Origin: Herbaspirillum robiniae
Lineage (GTDB): Bacteria; Pseudomonadota; Gammaproteobacteria; Burkholderiales; Burkholderiaceae_D
Direction: 5' to 3'
DNA: 64,000 bases
Assembly: GCF_002213415.1 (NCBI RefSeq)
Contig: NZ_NJGU01000008.1
Coordinates: 62,001 to 126,000, forward strand
The position numbers were made by a program, and so were the translations under genes. The notes under the pieces were generated by a model that saw only the letters and a list, made by a program, of their open reading frames with translations, did not search any database and was not told where the DNA came from. Positions 62,749 to 64,000 of the stretch are shown in pieces (within the stretch, counting starts at the first letter, position 1; each line of letters begins with the position of its first letter).

Positions 62749-63972
62749 TCACCAGACCTGCAGATGCGGCACCGCAATCGCAAAGCGGCCGCCCCAGTTG
62801 CGGATCTCGGCCAGCTGTTGCGCCACCTCGTCCTTGATGTTCCAGGGCAGGATCAGCACCACGTCGGGCTTTTCGGCCAGCAGGCGCTGCGGCGAGACGA
62901 TGGGGATGTGGCTGCCCGGCATGTATTTGTCCTGCTTGGAAGGCGCGGCATCGGCGACCAGGCCCAGCAGATCGGGATGCACACCCGAATAGTTCAGCAG
63001 CGTGTTGCCCTTGGCGGCGGCGCCGTAGGCCAGCACCTTCTTGCCCAGGCGCTTTTGCTCCAGCAGGAAGGCCAGCAGCTGCGCCTTGATCTCCTCGGCC
63101 TTGTGCTGGAAGCCGGCATAGGCGCCGATGTCTTCCAGGCCGAAGGCGCGCTCGCGCGCCAGCATCGCGGCCACCGCCGGTGTCGCCTCGATGGCCGCGC
63201 CGATGTGGCAGGCGTAGATGCGCAGGCTGCCGCCGTGGGTCGGCAGCTCCTCGACGTCAACCACCCGCAGGCCTTGCGAACGCATCACGCGCTCCACCGC
63301 CACCAGCGACAGGTAGGAGAAATGCTCGTGATAGATGGTGTCGAACTGCGACTGGGCGATCAGGTTCAGCAGGTGTGGACACTCCACCGTCACCATCCCC
63401 TGCGGCGCCAGCAAGGCGGACATGCCGCCGACGAAGTCGTTGATGTCGGGCACGTGCGCCAGCACGTTGTTGGCGGCGATCAGGTCGGCCGCGCCGTGGC
63501 TTTCGCGCAGGCGCTTGCCCAGCGCCACGCCGAAGAACTCCTCGACGATGGGAATCCCCTTGGCGCGGGCGGCGTCGGCGGTGCTCCTGGTCGGCTCAAC
63601 GCCCAGGCAGGGGATGTTCTTCTGCTTCACGTATTGCAGCAGGTAGCCGTCATTGGCGGCCAGCTCGACCACCAGCGACTGTTCTCCCAGCTGCAGGCGC
63701 GCGGCGACCATGTCGACGTAGCGCGACGCATGCTCCAGCCAGGTGGTGGAGGTCGACGAGAAGTAGGCGTACTCGGTGTCGAACAGCTGGTCGTAATGCG
63801 TGTAGTCCTCAGTCTGCACCAGCCAGCATTGGCGGCACACCATGACCTTGAGCGGATAGTAGGTCTCGGGGCGGCGCAGGTCTTCCGCCTTCAGATAGGC
63901 GTTGGACGGGGGCGAGAAACCGAGGTCGATGAAGGTGTCCTGCAGCTCGGTCTGGCAGTGGCGGCATTTCAT
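62749..63972 (-). CDS. NDP-sugar C-methyltransferase (TylC3-like)
   Basis: 407 aa. N-terminal zinc-binding domain (Methyltransf_13) with Cys3, Cys6, Cys46 and Cys49 (CRHC and CRQC), then a SAM domain with VVELAANDGYLLQYV at about 98-112, then a C-terminal C-methyltransferase domain with VLAYGAAAKGNTLLNY. This arrangement is that of enzymes that methylate C3 of NDP-4-keto-6-deoxysugars, as in mycarose and related branched sugars. The rfbG and rfbB products in the same region are of the right chemical type. Complete; only 28 bp of the window remain upstream. Confidence 0.88.
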   Translation of the reverse strand: MKCRHCQTELQDTFIDLGFSPPSNAYLKAEDLRRPETYYPLKVMVCRQCWLVQTEDYTHYDQLFDTEYAYFSSTSTTWLEHASRYVDMVAARLQLGEQSLVVELAANDGYLLQYVKQKNIPCLGVEPTRSTADAARAKGIPIVEEFFGVALGKRLRESHGAADLIAANNVLAHVPDINDFVGGMSALLAPQGMVTVECPHLLNLIAQSQFDTIYHEHFSYLSLVAVERVMRSQGLRVVDVEELPTHGGSLRIYACHIGAAIEATPAVAAMLARERAFGLEDIGAYAGFQHKAEEIKAQLLAFLLEQKRLGKKVLAYGAAAKGNTLLNYSGVHPDLLGLVADAAPSKQDKYMPGSHIPIVSPQRLLAEKPDVVLILPWNIKDEVAQQLAEIRNWGGRFAIAVPHLQVW

Positions 63973-64000
63973 GGCGTGATTCCGTTGAAGTCGGCGCCCA

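Overview
The window is high-GC chromosomal DNA of a betaproteobacterium. Gene content and order fit the Burkholderiales, most likely an Oxalobacteraceae member close to Herbaspirillum; this is inferred from protein resemblance and synteny recalled from knowledge, not from a search. Examples are argS-SPOR-dsbA-SDR, priA/hemE, atpIBEFHAGDC, kefF-kefC, an rml cluster and a PrkA-YeaH-SpoVR cluster. The window is dense core genome: about 62 protein genes, one tRNA, and no insertion sequence, prophage, CRISPR array or rRNA that I can see.

Layout. (1) 1-5422, plus strand: the stress/sporulation-like trio prkA (5' end cut by the window edge), yeaH and spoVR, followed by a LON-domain protein. (2) 5444-12052, minus strand: marC, an MFS transporter, a small WGR protein and cobalamin-dependent methionine synthase metH, whose leader carries a terminator-like hairpin. 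Divergent from metH is a nucleosidase of the MTA/SAH family. (3) 12814-15622: an ArgZ-type arginine dihydrolase candidate and ornithine aminotransferase on the minus strand, with a divergent Lrp/AsnC regulator; together they read as an arginine-to-glutamate-semialdehyde module. (4) 15778-23083: isochorismatase and cupin genes, then a minus-strand run of lysR, fmt, SDR, dsbA, a SPOR protein and argS. (5) 23256-29517: a membrane protein, priA, a 715-bp gap with a duplicated DnaA-box element, hemE and gabD. (6) 29769-40254: periplasmic cyclohexadienyl dehydratase, PPK2, a CoA-binding protein, the complete F1Fo ATP synthase operon (nine genes, minus strand) and tRNA-Arg(CCG). (7) 40488-47306: cytochrome c5, an OmpA-like lipoprotein, a YqjD/YqjE-type envelope cluster, a class-I glutamine-amidotransferase-like hydrolase and the glutathione-gated K+ efflux pair KefF/KefC. 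(8) 47465-52536, minus strand: a MidA-like methyltransferase, a DUF2905 protein, a response regulator and a histidine kinase, then a DegQ/DegP protease with a PmrA-type box in front of it. (9) 52559-54748, plus strand: a FolM-like reductase, folB and ttcA. (10) 55167-63972: surface-polysaccharide locus with CDP-glucose 4,6-dehydratase, galE and rmlB-A-C-D on the plus strand, and convergently an unrecognised 597-aa protein and a sugar C-methyltransferase on the minus strand.

The observations most worth follow-up are: the duplicated DnaA-box element between priA and hemE; the stand-alone arginine dihydrolase paired with ornithine aminotransferase; the YTTAAK-N5-YTTAAK element linking the two-component system to degQ; the terminator-like hairpin in the metH leader; and the uncharacterised two-part protein in the polysaccharide locus. 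Start codons were chosen from Shine-Dalgarno spacing and family N-termini; where they are uncertain I say so.
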